A DNA stretch of 64,000 bases from Lentzea sp. NEAU-D7 (GCF_026242055.1 NZ_JAPJDL010000004.1:1-64000), one strand, 5' to 3'; shown: positions 1 to 8,269, counted from the stretch's first letter. Made by a program: numbers and translations. The notes: generated from the sequence alone by a model not told the origin.

Positions 1-343
1 GCCGCCGTGCCACCCGCCGCCGCGCCGCCCACACGGCCGTGCCATCCACACGGCCGCGCCACCCACTACTGCTGCCACGCCACGCCACCGCCGTACCGCC
101 ACGCCACGGCCGCCTCGCCACGGCCGCCTCGCCACGGCCGCCTCGCCACGGCCGCCTCGCCGGGCGCGACCCACGTCACTCCACCCGGCGTGACGGTCCC
201 CACCAGAACCCCACCCGCAGCCCGCCGACCGGCGCACCCGCCCGGCCCCCGCGAACATGGGTGTTGCCACGGATGGACACGTGGTGCCCCCACCCGTCAG
301 CCTCGCAGGCGTGGCGGGAAGTGATCACGGAGAGGCGGCGCGC
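1..343. other. Non-coding leading region, low-complexity
   Basis: This stretch before the sensor kinase is extremely C-rich on the plus strand and made of CCG/CAC-type low-complexity sequence, including four tandem 14-bp units. Open frames exist in several phases, but all are Pro/Arg/Ala/His-rich repeats without domain character or convincing ribosome-binding sites, so I call no gene. The promoter of the two-component operon presumably lies toward the right end; I could not identify -35/-10 boxes. Confidence 0.6.
103..158. repeat. Four perfect tandem 14-bp repeats
   Basis: The unit GCCACGGCCGCCTC occurs four times head to tail without mismatch and is followed by a broken fifth copy (GCCGGGC). 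Because 14 is not a multiple of three, copy-number change would shift any reading frame, which argues against coding function and for a variable non-coding tract. Confidence 0.9.
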
Positions 344-1294
344 GTGTCGTTGTTCGGGCGGATCTTCCTGCTCAACGCCCTGGTCCTGCTGATCGCGGCC
401 GCGTTGCTGGTGTTCGGGCCCGCGACCGTGTCGACGCCGGCGCCGTTGCGCGAGGTGCTGGTGCTGGGGGCCGGGCTGGTGGTGATGCTGATCGCGAACG
501 CCGTGCTGATCCGGGTGGGGCTGGCGCCGCTCGGGCGGCTCACGCGGGCGATGACCACGATCGACCTGCTCAAGCCCGGGCCTCGGTTGCGGGCGGCGGG
601 GCACGGGGAGATCGCTGAGCTGATCACCACGTTCAACAGCATGATCGACCGGCTGGAGACCGAGCGCGGGTACAGCTCGGCCATCGCGCTGTCGGCGCAG
701 GAGTCCGAGCGGCGGCGGGTGGCGCAGGAGCTGCACGACGAGGTGGGGCAGTCGCTGACGGCGGTGTTGCTGAGTCTCAAGCGGGTGGCGGACCAGTCGC
801 CGCAGGAGACGCGCGAGGAACTGCTCCAGGTGCAGGAGACCACGCGCAGCACGCTCGACGAGATCCGCCGCATCGCGCGGCGGCTCCGGCCTGGTGTGCT
901 GGAGGAGCTGGGACTGGTCAGCGCGCTCAAGGCGCTCACGCGGGAGATCGGTGACCCGGCCGGCCTCACGATCAAGCGGTCGTTCGACAAGAACCTGCCC
1001 GCGCTCGACGCCGAGACCGAACTGGTCGTCTACCGCGTCGCGCAGGAAGGGCTCACCAACACCGTCCGGCACGCGCGGGCCGACCAGATCGAGCTCGCCC
1101 TGACGGCCCGTCCGTCCGAAGTGGAGCTGCTGCTGCGCGACAACGGGCGGGGGATCGGCGACGGCCAGGAAGGGGCGGGCATCCGCGGCATGCGGGAACG
1201 GGCGCTGCTGGTCGGCGCCGACCTGACCGTCGGGCCGGCGCTGCCGGGCACCGAGGTCAGGCTGGTGGTCAAGGCCAAGGGGGAGGGCGGATGA
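344..1294 (+). CDS. Two-component sensor histidine kinase, NarL/DesK class
   Basis: A membrane sensor kinase of 316 residues that should autophosphorylate and pass phosphate to the response regulator just downstream. I chose GTG 344 because GGAGAGG sits about 8 nt upstream; an ATG at 257 is in frame but lacks such a site. Two membrane helices (about residues 7-27 and 38-58) leave almost no extracellular loop, so it probably senses something within the membrane or through a partner. A HAMP-like linker follows. The HisKA_3 box ELHDEVGQ places the phospho-accepting histidine at residue 131. A C-terminal GHKL ATPase shows the N-box NTVRHA, DNGRGI and GIRGMRERA. It overlaps the regulator gene by ATGA, so the two are translationally coupled. 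The stimulus is unknown. Confidence 0.93.
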   Translation: MSLFGRIFLLNALVLLIAAALLVFGPATVSTPAPLREVLVLGAGLVVMLIANAVLIRVGLAPLGRLTRAMTTIDLLKPGPRLRAAGHGEIAELITTFNSMIDRLETERGYSSAIALSAQESERRRVAQELHDEVGQSLTAVLLSLKRVADQSPQETREELLQVQETTRSTLDEIRRIARRLRPGVLEELGLVSALKALTREIGDPAGLTIKRSFDKNLPALDAETELVVYRVAQEGLTNTVRHARADQIELALTARPSEVELLLRDNGRGIGDGQEGAGIRGMRERALLVGADLTVGPALPGTEVRLVVKAKGEGG

Positions 1295-1938
1295 CCGTGC
1301 GCATCCTGCTCGCGGACGACCACGCGCTGGTCCGCCGCGGCGTCCGGATGATCCTGGACAACGAACCCGACCTGGAGGTCGTCGGTGAGGCGGGCGACGG
1401 TGCCGAGGCGATCAGCATGGCGCGCAGGGAGAAGCCGGACCTGGCGATCCTCGACATCGCCATGCCGCGGCTGACCGGGCTGCAGGCCGCGCGCGAGCTC
1501 TCGCGCCTCCTGCCGGACCTGCGGATCCTGATGCTGACGATGTACGACAACGAGCAGTACTTCTTCGAGGCGCTCAAGGCGGGCGCCTCCGGGTACGTGC
1601 TGAAGTCCGTCGCCGACCGCGACCTGGTGGAGGCCTGCCGCTCGGCCATGCGCGGCGAGCCGTTCCTCTACCCCGGCGCGGTGAACTCGCTGATCCGCAA
1701 CTACCTCGACCGCGCGGGGGAGGGCGGTGGCCTCCCGGCCAAGGCGATCACCGATCGCGAGGAGGAGATCCTCAAGCTGGTCGCGGAGGGCCATTCCTCC
1801 AAGGAGATCGCGGACATGCTCGTGATCAGCGTCAAGACCGTCGAGCGGCACCGGGCCAACCTGCTGCAGAAACTCGGGCTCAGGGACCGCCTCGAACTCA
1901 CCCGGTACGCGATCCGCGCCGGGCTCGTTGAACCCTAG
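1291..1938 (+). CDS. Response regulator, NarL/FixJ family
   Basis: A 215-residue DNA-binding response regulator paired with the preceding kinase through a 4-bp overlap. The receiver domain (residues 1-120) has the acidic pair D9/D10, the phospho-acceptor D55 in LAILDIAMP, a switch threonine in LMLTMYDNE and the conserved Lys of VLKSV. A LuxR-type helix-turn-helix occupies about residues 148-210 (TDREEEILKLVAEG, then SSKEIADMLVISVKTVERH). Its targets are not evident. The antiporter operon begins 9 nt after its stop, so all four to six genes may be one transcript and the antiporter could be part of the output. Confidence 0.95.
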   Translation: MTVRILLADDHALVRRGVRMILDNEPDLEVVGEAGDGAEAISMARREKPDLAILDIAMPRLTGLQAARELSRLLPDLRILMLTMYDNEQYFFEALKAGASGYVLKSVADRDLVEACRSAMRGEPFLYPGAVNSLIRNYLDRAGEGGGLPAKAITDREEEILKLVAEGHSSKEIADMLVISVKTVERHRANLLQKLGLRDRLELTRYAIRAGLVEP

Positions 1939-1946
1939 GAACTCGA

Positions 1947-2420
1947 GTGAACGTCGAAGTGACGCCCCTGCCCGGCATAGGGGTCAGGCAGGACTTCTCC
2001 CTCCGCTCCGGCCGCCGGATCGGCGTGATCTCCTACCGCGACGGCAAGTTCGAGCTCATCATGTCCAAACAGGACGATCCCGACACGACCGTCGCGTCGA
2101 TCCCGCTCGCGCCGGAGGAGGCGGGCACGCTCGCCGGGCTGCTCGGGGCGCCGCAGCTCGTCTCGAAGCTTGCCAGGCAGCACGCCGACATCACCGGGAT
2201 CACGACCCGCCAGCTGCCGGTCACGGCGTTCTCCAGCCGCACGCTCGGCGACACGGCGCTGCGCACCCGCACCGGCGCCTCCGTCGTCGCGGTCGTGCGC
2301 GCGGGCAACGCGCATCCGTCGCCCGGCCCCGAGTTCCTGTTCGAGAACGGCGACCTCGCGGTCGTCGTCGGCACCTCGGACGGTCTCGACGCCGCCGCGG
2401 ACATCCTGACGGGCGGCTGA
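1947..2420 (+). CDS. TrkA-C regulatory subunit of a K+/H+ antiporter (KhtT-like)
   Basis: A 157-residue cytosolic protein resembling the KhtT-type regulatory subunits that gate CPA2 antiporters. It starts at GTG 1947, close behind a CTAGGA-type ribosome-binding stretch. The N-terminal 70 residues are the KhtT-like part. The C-terminal half (about 75-155) reads as a TrkA-C/RCK-C ligand-binding domain, with GASVVAVVRAG, a proline-rich turn, then FLFENGDLAVVVGTSDGLD. KhtT proteins in Bacillus respond to cyclic di-AMP and pH; that ligand is inferred here. The antiporter gene follows after 4 nt, the usual KhtT-KhtU order. Confidence 0.85.
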   Translation: MNVEVTPLPGIGVRQDFSLRSGRRIGVISYRDGKFELIMSKQDDPDTTVASIPLAPEEAGTLAGLLGAPQLVSKLARQHADITGITTRQLPVTAFSSRTLGDTALRTRTGASVVAVVRAGNAHPSPGPEFLFENGDLAVVVGTSDGLDAAADILTGG

Positions 2421-2424
2421 GCCG

Positions 2425-3600
2425 GTGCACGACACCACGATCGCCCTGATCCAGCTGGGTGCGGTCTTCTTCGGACTGGGCCTGCTCGGCCGCCTCGCCT
2501 GGAGATTCGGCATCTCGCCGATCCCGCTCTACCTCGTCGGCGGTCTCGCGTTCGGCTCGGGTGGACTCGTCCCGTTGCACGGCATCGAGGAGTTCGCCCA
2601 CCTCGCCAGCGAGATCGGCGTGGTGCTGCTGCTCCTGCTGCTGGGCCTCGAGTACTCGGCGTCCGAACTCACCACCGGCCTGAAGAAGTCGTGGATGGCC
2701 GGTGTCCTCGACATCGTGCTCAACGCGGCACCCGGCGCGATCGTCGCGCTGATGCTCGGCTGGGGCCCGGTCGGCGCGCTGGCGATGGCGGGCGTCACCT
2801 ACATCTCGTCGTCCGGCATCATCGCGAAGGTCCTCGGCGACCTCGGCCGCCTGGGCAACCGCGAGACTCCGGTGATCCTCTCGGTGCTGGTGTTCGAGGA
2901 CCTGGCGATGGCCGTCTACCTGCCGGTGCTCACGGCCGTGCTCGCGGGCGTCAGCTTCGTCGGCGGGCTCACGTCGGTCGGCATCTCGCTGCTCGCGATC
3001 ACCGTCGTCCTGGTCGTGGCGCTGAAGTACGGCCGGTTCATCTCGGCCGTGGTGGACAGCCCCGACCACGAGGTGTTCCTGCTCAAACTGCTCGGGTCGG
3101 CGCTGCTGGTCGCCGGCATCGCCTCGGAGCTGCAGGTGTCCGCCGCCGTCGGAGCGTTCCTGCTCGGCATCGCGATCTCCGGCTCCACCGCCGAGAACGC
3201 CACGCGGCTGCTCGAACCGTTGCGGGACCTGTTCGCCGCGATGTTCTTCGTCGTGTTCGGACTGAACACCGATCCGCGCACGATCCCGCCCGTGCTCGGC
3301 ATGGCGGTGCTGCTGGCCGTGATCACCACCGCGACGAAGGTGGCGACGGGCTGGTGGGCGGCACGGCGCCAGGGCATCGGGACGATGGGCCGCGCCCGCA
3401 CCGGTGCCGCGCTGGTCGCGCGAGGGGAGTTCTCCATCGTCATCGCCGGTCTGGCCGTCGCCTCCGGCCACGTGAACGATCAGCTGGCCGCGCTCGCCAC
3501 CGCGTACGTGCTGCTGATGGCGATCATCGGCCCCATCGCGGCGCGCTACGTGGAACCGGTCGGCGAGTTCTTCCTCCGCAGGCGGGCAGCGGCTCGGTGA
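2425..3600 (+). CDS. Cation:proton antiporter, CPA2 family (KhtU-like)
   Basis: A 391-residue integral membrane protein with about 12 hydrophobic segments that should exchange K+ (or Na+) for H+. Family marks include the early hydrophobic run VVLLLLLLGLEYS, the broken-helix region ISSSGIIAKVLGDLGR, the VLVFEDLAMAVYLPVL segment with the ion-binding acidic residue, and ARGEFSIVIAGLA near the C-terminus. It lacks an appended TrkA-N domain, which fits control by the separate subunit encoded immediately upstream. The start is GTG 2425, and the stop overlaps the next small gene by GTGA. Confidence 0.88.
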   Translation: MHDTTIALIQLGAVFFGLGLLGRLAWRFGISPIPLYLVGGLAFGSGGLVPLHGIEEFAHLASEIGVVLLLLLLGLEYSASELTTGLKKSWMAGVLDIVLNAAPGAIVALMLGWGPVGALAMAGVTYISSSGIIAKVLGDLGRLGNRETPVILSVLVFEDLAMAVYLPVLTAVLAGVSFVGGLTSVGISLLAITVVLVVALKYGRFISAVVDSPDHEVFLLKLLGSALLVAGIASELQVSAAVGAFLLGIAISGSTAENATRLLEPLRDLFAAMFFVVFGLNTDPRTIPPVLGMAVLLAVITTATKVATGWWAARRQGIGTMGRARTGAALVARGEFSIVIAGLAVASGHVNDQLAALATAYVLLMAIIGPIAARYVEPVGEFFLRRRAAAR

Positions 3601-3899
3601 GGTGGCCGGCACTCCTGCTGGCCCTGCTGCTGGCGTTCGTCGGCACGAGCACCCGCGACACGGCCTCGGACCGGCCGGGATCAGGGCTGAACGCTCCGGT
3701 CTCGGCCGTGCACGTGCAGACGACGGCGTCTCCGGACGCCTGCTGGGCGCTGCCCGGCCCCGCGTCCGGCCCACGCCCGCCGCAGGGCCCGGCGGCGGTC
3801 GTCGTGGCCGCCGCCCAGCACGTCGAGGGAACGACCTCAGGTCACCGGTCGAGCCGGGCACCGCCGCACGCGGCCGCTCCCGGCTCCACCCACCCCTGA
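3597..3899 (+). CDS. Small exported protein coupled to the antiporter
   Basis: A 100-residue product starting at GTG 3597, which overlaps the antiporter stop codon (GTGA), so translation is probably coupled. It opens with a typical signal sequence: Arg2, a Leu/Ala-rich core (about residues 4-16), then a GTSTRDTASD cleavage-zone stretch. The remainder is Pro/Ala/Gly-rich with a single cysteine and two histidines near the end. I recognise no domain. No lipobox is visible, so it is more likely secreted than lipid-anchored. It is real if the overlap and signal peptide are taken as evidence, but composition alone is weak support. Confidence 0.55.
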   Translation: MRWPALLLALLLAFVGTSTRDTASDRPGSGLNAPVSAVHVQTTASPDACWALPGPASGPRPPQGPAAVVVAAAQHVEGTTSGHRSSRAPPHAAAPGSTHP

Positions 3900-3913
3900 C
3901 CTGAGGACCTCCC

Positions 3914-4078
3914 ATGTCGTACGTCGTTCTGCTGTTGTTCGTCGCGTCCGTGCTCGCCGGTGTCGGTGCGCTGGGCGCGATGGTGTTCAAGAAGGAGCCG
4001 TTCTACGGCGTCGTCGGACTCGTGACCATCTGCGTCCCGAGTTCGCTTCTGGCCTTCCTCTACCTGGCCGTGGCCTGA
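3914..4078 (+). CDS. Tiny two-helix membrane protein
   Basis: A 54-residue protein starting at ATG 3914, with GAGG a few bases upstream. Almost all of it is two hydrophobic segments (about residues 3-24 and 33-52) joined by a short basic turn, FKKEPF. It lies 14 nt after the small exported protein in the antiporter operon and overlaps the end of the convergent carboxyltransferase gene by 19 nt. Its size and position suggest an accessory peptide of the antiporter, but that is inference and no family is recognised. Confidence 0.6.
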   Translation: MSYVVLLLFVASVLAGVGALGAMVFKKEPFYGVVGLVTICVPSSLLAFLYLAVA

Positions 4079-5409
4079 TCGGCGGACTGGTCGGGCTGGG
4101 CGATCCCCCGCGCCACGCCCAGCTCGACCAGGTCCTGCGGCCGCAACCGCAACTCCTCCGCCGTCTGCCGCGCCCGCGCCGGGTCCCGCTTCAGGATCGC
4201 GTTCGCCAGCTCGGGCGAGATCACCGCGAAGTAGCAGTCCGGCGTCACCCACATCCGGTCCGGCGCGGCGAACGCCAGCGCGCCACCGGATCCGCCCTCT
4301 CCGATCACCAGCGTCGTCACCGGCACCCGCGCCGCCGCGACCGCGGTGAACATGTCCGCGATCGCGGCGCCCACCCCGGCCTTCTCGGCCACCTCGTCGT
4401 TGGCGGCACCCGGTGTGTCCACGAGCGTCAGCACCGGGATCCCCAGCCGGTCCGCCAGCCGGACGAGCCGGGCCGCCGTGCGGAACCCGGCGGGCCGGGT
4501 CGCCGTGCCGCACTGCGCCGCGTAGGCGATGGTCTGCCCGTCGCGGTGCCCGAACCCGCACAGCACACCGGGATCGACGCCACCGCCGCGATCACCGCTG
4601 ACCGGCTCGTGCCAGTCGAAGTAGGAGGCGAGGTACTCCTTGGCGCGCGGGCGGCCCAGCGTGCGGGCGCGCACCACCGCGTCCCAGCCGCTCTTCGGCA
4701 GCGTCGCCTGTCCCAGCGCCGGCGGCACGGGAGCGGGGCCGCCGGTGGACGTGGTGGTGAGCAGCCGCAGCCAGCGCTCCAGCCGCTCGCGCAGCTCCTC
4801 CGGTGCCAGGAGCTGGTCGACGAGACCGGCCGCGAACTGCTGCGTCACCGAGTACCCCGGCGGGCGCACCCGTGACCCGGCGAACCCGACCTGCGCGCCG
4901 CGCAGTCCCAGCACGACGTCCGCACCCGCCCCGAGCGTGGCCCAGCCGCCCCCGGTCGTGGGATCGCGCAGGACGGCGATGTGCGGCAGCCCTGCTTCCC
5001 GGTTCAGCGTGAGCTGCCGGGCGATCCGGGGCAGCTGCATCAACGCGAGCGTGCCCTCCTGCATGCGGCTGCCACCGGTCGCGACCAGCGAGACCACCGG
5101 CAGGCCGAGCTCGCGGGCGTGCGTGAAGGCCTGCTCGATGCGGGCGCCGGTGCGGGTTCCCAGCGAGCCGCCGAGGAACCCGAACTCGAACGCCACCACC
5201 GCGGCCGTGACCCCGCCGATCTCGGCGACCCCGCAGACCGCGGACTCGCGTTCACCGGTCGAGGCCGCCGCTCGCGCGAGCTGGTCGCCGTAGCCCGGCC
5301 AGCCGAGCGGCCCGTCCCCGGCGGAGGGCCCCAGGCCGTCCGGCAGCTCGGCGAAGGACGACGCCACCCGCCCGATCACCTCACGGGCCGGCTCACGCCC
5401 GTAGGGCAC
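4060..5409 (-). CDS. Fused acyl-CoA carboxyltransferase (beta-alpha), malonate operon
   Basis: A 449-residue protein with two crotonase-fold carboxyltransferase halves. The N-terminal half (about 45-230) resembles the beta subunit (FEFGFLGGSLGTRTG, VATGGSRMQEG). The C-terminal half (about 265-440) resembles the alpha subunit (GFRTAARLVRLADRLG, TLVDTPGA, GEGGSGGALAF). The four-cysteine zinc finger of housekeeping AccD is absent and no biotin domain or carboxylase is encoded nearby. It is third in an operon with the malonate carrier and malonyl-CoA synthetase and overlaps the latter by 17 nt (GTG start). It occupies the place of malonyl-CoA decarboxylase MatA, so it may decarboxylate malonyl-CoA or transfer its carboxyl group; that role is inferred. 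Confidence 0.85.
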   Translation of the reverse strand: MPYGREPAREVIGRVASSFAELPDGLGPSAGDGPLGWPGYGDQLARAAASTGERESAVCGVAEIGGVTAAVVAFEFGFLGGSLGTRTGARIEQAFTHARELGLPVVSLVATGGSRMQEGTLALMQLPRIARQLTLNREAGLPHIAVLRDPTTGGGWATLGAGADVVLGLRGAQVGFAGSRVRPPGYSVTQQFAAGLVDQLLAPEELRERLERWLRLLTTTSTGGPAPVPPALGQATLPKSGWDAVVRARTLGRPRAKEYLASYFDWHEPVSGDRGGGVDPGVLCGFGHRDGQTIAYAAQCGTATRPAGFRTAARLVRLADRLGIPVLTLVDTPGAANDEVAEKAGVGAAIADMFTAVAAARVPVTTLVIGEGGSGGALAFAAPDRMWVTPDCYFAVISPELANAILKRDPARARQTAEELRLRPQDLVELGVARGIAQPDQSADQATAR

Positions 5410-6808
5410 GCTTCATCACCTTGCCCATGTCGTTGCGCGGCAACGACTCCACGAACCGCACCACCCGAGGCCGCTTGTGCGGGGTGAGCAGCCGCGCCAC
5501 GTGGTCGGCCAGCTCGTCCGGGGACGGCTCCGCCCCGGCGGGCACGACCCAGGCGACGATCCGTTCGCCGAGGTCGTCGTCGGGCTCGGCGGTCACCGCC
5601 ACCTCCTTGACCCCGGGGTGGTCCAGCAGGGCGTTCTCGATCTCGCTGGCGCCGATCTTGTAGCCACCGCTCTTGATGATGTCCGTCGCCTTGCGCCCGA
5701 CGATGCGGTAGTAGCCGTCCTCGTCGCGGGTGCCCACGTCGCCGGTGCGGAACCAGCCGTCCGCGAACGCCTCGGCGGTGGCGTCGGGCCGGTTGAGGTA
5801 CTCGGTGAACAGGTTCGGCCCGCGCACCTGGATCTCCCCGATCGCGCCGGCGTCGTCCAGCGTCCGCCCGGCGTCGTCGACCAGCCGCACCTCGACGCCG
5901 GGCAGCGGCACGCCGACCGCGCCCGGCCTGCGGTCGCCGTCCGCGCGGACGCTGGTGTTCATCAGCGTCTCGGTCATCCCGTACCGCTCGACCACGCGCT
6001 GCCCGGTCGCGGCGGCGATCCGCTCGTGGTCGCGCACGGGCAGGGCCGCCGAGCCCGACACCAGCAGCCGCGCCCCGCTCAACGCGGTGGCGAGCTCCGG
6101 GTCGTCGCCCACTTCTTCCGCGATGCGGTGGTACATCGTCGGAACGCCGAACATCATCGTGCCGTCACCGGCCAGCGCCCGCGTGACCGCTGCGGTGGAG
6201 AACTTGCCGAGGTGGTGCACCGTGCCGCCCCGTCGCAACGGGCCCAGCACGCCGAGGATCAGCCCGTGCACGTGGAACAACGGCAACGCGTGCACCAGCA
6301 CGTCGTCCCCGGCCCACCCCCACGCCTCCGCGACCGCGTCCAAAGTGGACACGATCGCCCGGCGTGGCAGCACGACGCCCTTGGGGGCGCCGGTCGTGCC
6401 CGAGGTGTAGACGATCAGCGCCGGCGCCTCGGCACCGGGATCGGCGAACGACGCGGCGCCCCCGCCGTCGAGCACGACGTCCAGTCGGGGCACCGGTCCC
6501 AGGCCCTCGGGGAGCTCGACGCCGGGAGCGGCGAGCACCGCGGCGGGCGCGCTGTCCGTCACGATGTGCGCGAGCTCGCGTTCGCCGACCTTCGGGTTGA
6601 GCGGCACCGCGGGCACCCCGGCGAGCAGGGCCGCGACGACCGCGACGCACGTCTCGATGGCCGGGGTCGCCCAGATCGCCACCCGAGGCAGGCCGGACAG
6701 CCGCTGTGCCAGAGCCCCGGCGCAGGCGCCGAGCTCGGCGTGGGTGAGGGTCCGGTCGCCGAAGCGGAGGGCGACGCGGTCGGACTGCAGAGCGAACATC
6801 AAGGTCAC
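5393..6808 (-). CDS. Malonyl-CoA synthetase (MatB type)
   Basis: A 471-residue acyl-adenylate-forming ligase that should convert malonate, and perhaps methylmalonate, to its CoA thioester using ATP. Visible ANL motifs are the P-loop YTSGTTGAPKG (about residue 135), the LPLFHVHGL segment typical of MatB, YGMTETLMNT, the hinge GWFRTGDVG and GRKATDIIKSGGYKIG, and the terminal catalytic lysine in NDMGKVMKRAL. The sequence reads very like the actinomycete MatB enzymes that feed polyketide extender units. The GTG start overlaps the carrier stop (GTGA), so synthesis is coupled to uptake. A long-chain or other small acyl-CoA ligase is less likely given the neighbours. Confidence 0.93.
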   Translation of the reverse strand: MTLMFALQSDRVALRFGDRTLTHAELGACAGALAQRLSGLPRVAIWATPAIETCVAVVAALLAGVPAVPLNPKVGERELAHIVTDSAPAAVLAAPGVELPEGLGPVPRLDVVLDGGGAASFADPGAEAPALIVYTSGTTGAPKGVVLPRRAIVSTLDAVAEAWGWAGDDVLVHALPLFHVHGLILGVLGPLRRGGTVHHLGKFSTAAVTRALAGDGTMMFGVPTMYHRIAEEVGDDPELATALSGARLLVSGSAALPVRDHERIAAATGQRVVERYGMTETLMNTSVRADGDRRPGAVGVPLPGVEVRLVDDAGRTLDDAGAIGEIQVRGPNLFTEYLNRPDATAEAFADGWFRTGDVGTRDEDGYYRIVGRKATDIIKSGGYKIGASEIENALLDHPGVKEVAVTAEPDDDLGERIVAWVVPAGAEPSPDELADHVARLLTPHKRPRVVRFVESLPRNDMGKVMKRALRA

Positions 6809-8124
6809 CAGATTCCCGGGACGACGAGGGCGAGCCAGACCAGCGGCGGCGCCGCCGCGACCATGATCCCGCCGTAGACCATCAGTTGCTTGAAGAACTT
6901 GTCGCGGTCGACGTCCTGCGCACCGGCCAGCACCAGGGCGCCGTTGGTGGAGAACGGACTCACGTCGACCACGGTCGCCGACACCGCCAGCGCCGCGATC
7001 AGGCCGATCGCGCTGACCTCGCCCAGCAGCAGGAACGGCACGGCCAGCGGGATCAGCGCGCCCATGATGCCGACGGACGAGGCGAACGCCGACACGATCG
7101 CGCCGATGTAGCAGATCAGCAGGGCGGCGAGCAGCGGAGCGCCGACACCGGCGACCGAGTCACCCGCCCACTTGATCGTGCCCATCGTCTGCAGCACCGC
7201 GACATAGGTGAGGATGCCGCAGATCAGCAGCACCGTCGGCCAGGTGATCTGGGTGATCGCCTGCTTGGACGTCTCCGGCCACACCACGCTGAGCAGCACG
7301 GCCACCGTGATCGCGGCGAGGCCCACGTCGAGGTCGAACACCAGCGCGGCGATCACGAGGGCGGCGAGGCCGAGGAGCGTCGCGATGCGGGGCGCGGTCA
7401 GGGCGACCCGCTCTTCCGCCACGTCGGTCACGTCGCGGGTGTCGTCGTCGCCGGCTCCGCCGCCGAGCGCGTCGTCACCACCACCGGTGCGGGCCAGCGC
7501 GGGCGCCTCCAGCGGTTGCCTGGCGAGCTTCATGCCGCCCAGCACCACGAACACCACGGCGGCGATCAGCAGGTTCACCACGAGACTGGCCAGGAACAGC
7601 ACGATCTCGTTGCCCGGCAGGCCTTCCTTCGCCACGATCCCGTTGACGATCGTGCCGTAGATGCTGATGGGGGAGAACCCGCCGGCCTGCGCGCCGTGCA
7701 CGACCATGACGCCCATCAGCAACGGGTTGATCCGGTACTTGGCCGCGAACCCCATCGCGATCGGCGCCACGATCGCGACCGCCGCCGGACTCACCGCGCC
7801 GATCGCCGTCAGCACACCCGTGATCGCGAACATCACCCACGGCATCAACGCGATCCGCCCGCCGACCAGGCGGATCGCCATGTGCACCAGCCAGTCGGTG
7901 GTGCCGTTGGCGCGGGCGATGGCGAACAGGAACGTCACCCCGACCAGCACGACGAACAACGAGCCGGGGAAGCCTTTGAAGATGTCGTCGGTCTTCATGT
8001 CCGCCACCAGCGTGCCGACCCCGAAGGCCGCGGCGAAGGCGAGCGCACCCATGTTGATCGACCTGGTCGTGGCGATGACGAACACCACGACCAGCACGAG
8101 TATCGAGATCAGTTCGGCGGACAT
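6805..8124 (-). CDS. Malonate/dicarboxylate carrier (MatC type)
   Basis: A 439-residue membrane transporter, the first gene of the malonate operon. The N-terminal half (about 1-185) is the MatC N-terminal domain, recognisable by INMGALAFAAAFGVG and the GFSPISIYGTIVNGI motif. A charged Gly/Asp-rich linker (about residues 205-240) separates it from a second bundle of five to six helices ending near FSTNGALVLAGAQ. The expected role is proton- or sodium-coupled malonate uptake. It is divergent from the GntR-type gene, and two palindromes lie in the 145 bp between them, one close to this promoter. Confidence 0.92.
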   Translation of the reverse strand: MSAELISILVLVVVFVIATTRSINMGALAFAAAFGVGTLVADMKTDDIFKGFPGSLFVVLVGVTFLFAIARANGTTDWLVHMAIRLVGGRIALMPWVMFAITGVLTAIGAVSPAAVAIVAPIAMGFAAKYRINPLLMGVMVVHGAQAGGFSPISIYGTIVNGIVAKEGLPGNEIVLFLASLVVNLLIAAVVFVVLGGMKLARQPLEAPALARTGGGDDALGGGAGDDDTRDVTDVAEERVALTAPRIATLLGLAALVIAALVFDLDVGLAAITVAVLLSVVWPETSKQAITQITWPTVLLICGILTYVAVLQTMGTIKWAGDSVAGVGAPLLAALLICYIGAIVSAFASSVGIMGALIPLAVPFLLLGEVSAIGLIAALAVSATVVDVSPFSTNGALVLAGAQDVDRDKFFKQLMVYGGIMVAAAPPLVWLALVVPGIW

Positions 8125-8181
8125 GCAGGGCTCCCGTCGTTGGGGCTGTCCGGGTGGATGGCCTGGGCTGGCTCAGTGGCC

Positions 8182-8198
8182 AAGTGGTTCAGCCACTT
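8182..8198. promoter_or_regulatory. Operator-like palindrome proximal to matC
   Basis: AAGTGG-N5-CCACTT, with perfect 6-bp arms, lies 58-74 bp upstream of the carrier start. It repeats the AGTGG/CCACT arms of the second palindrome, whose centre is 52 bp away, close to five helical turns. GGT/ACC-type palindromes in a divergent intergenic region are typical FadR-subfamily sites. Confidence 0.6.
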
Positions 8199-8234
8199 TC
8201 CGCTCACGGTCCAGCCGCTGTCAAGAGGTGGCCT

Positions 8235-8249
8235 AGTGGCTGAGCCACT
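8235..8249. promoter_or_regulatory. Operator-like palindrome proximal to gntR
   Basis: AGTGGCTGAGCCACT has perfect 7-bp arms around one central base and lies 21-35 bp upstream of the GntR-type start, so binding would block the regulator's own promoter. It is the better of the two sites in this intergenic region. Confidence 0.68.
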
Positions 8250-8269
8250 TGACCGGTTATCCTGGGACG

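Noticed and set aside
103..158. Possible CRISPR array
   Set aside because: The units are 14 bp, contiguous and without spacers, and no cas genes are present.
2221..3990. Minus-strand open frame of nearly 590 codons across the antiporter gene
   Set aside because: It is antisense to a clear CPA2 antiporter, is Arg/Gly/Asp-rich with no domain, and arises from GC-rich codon bias.
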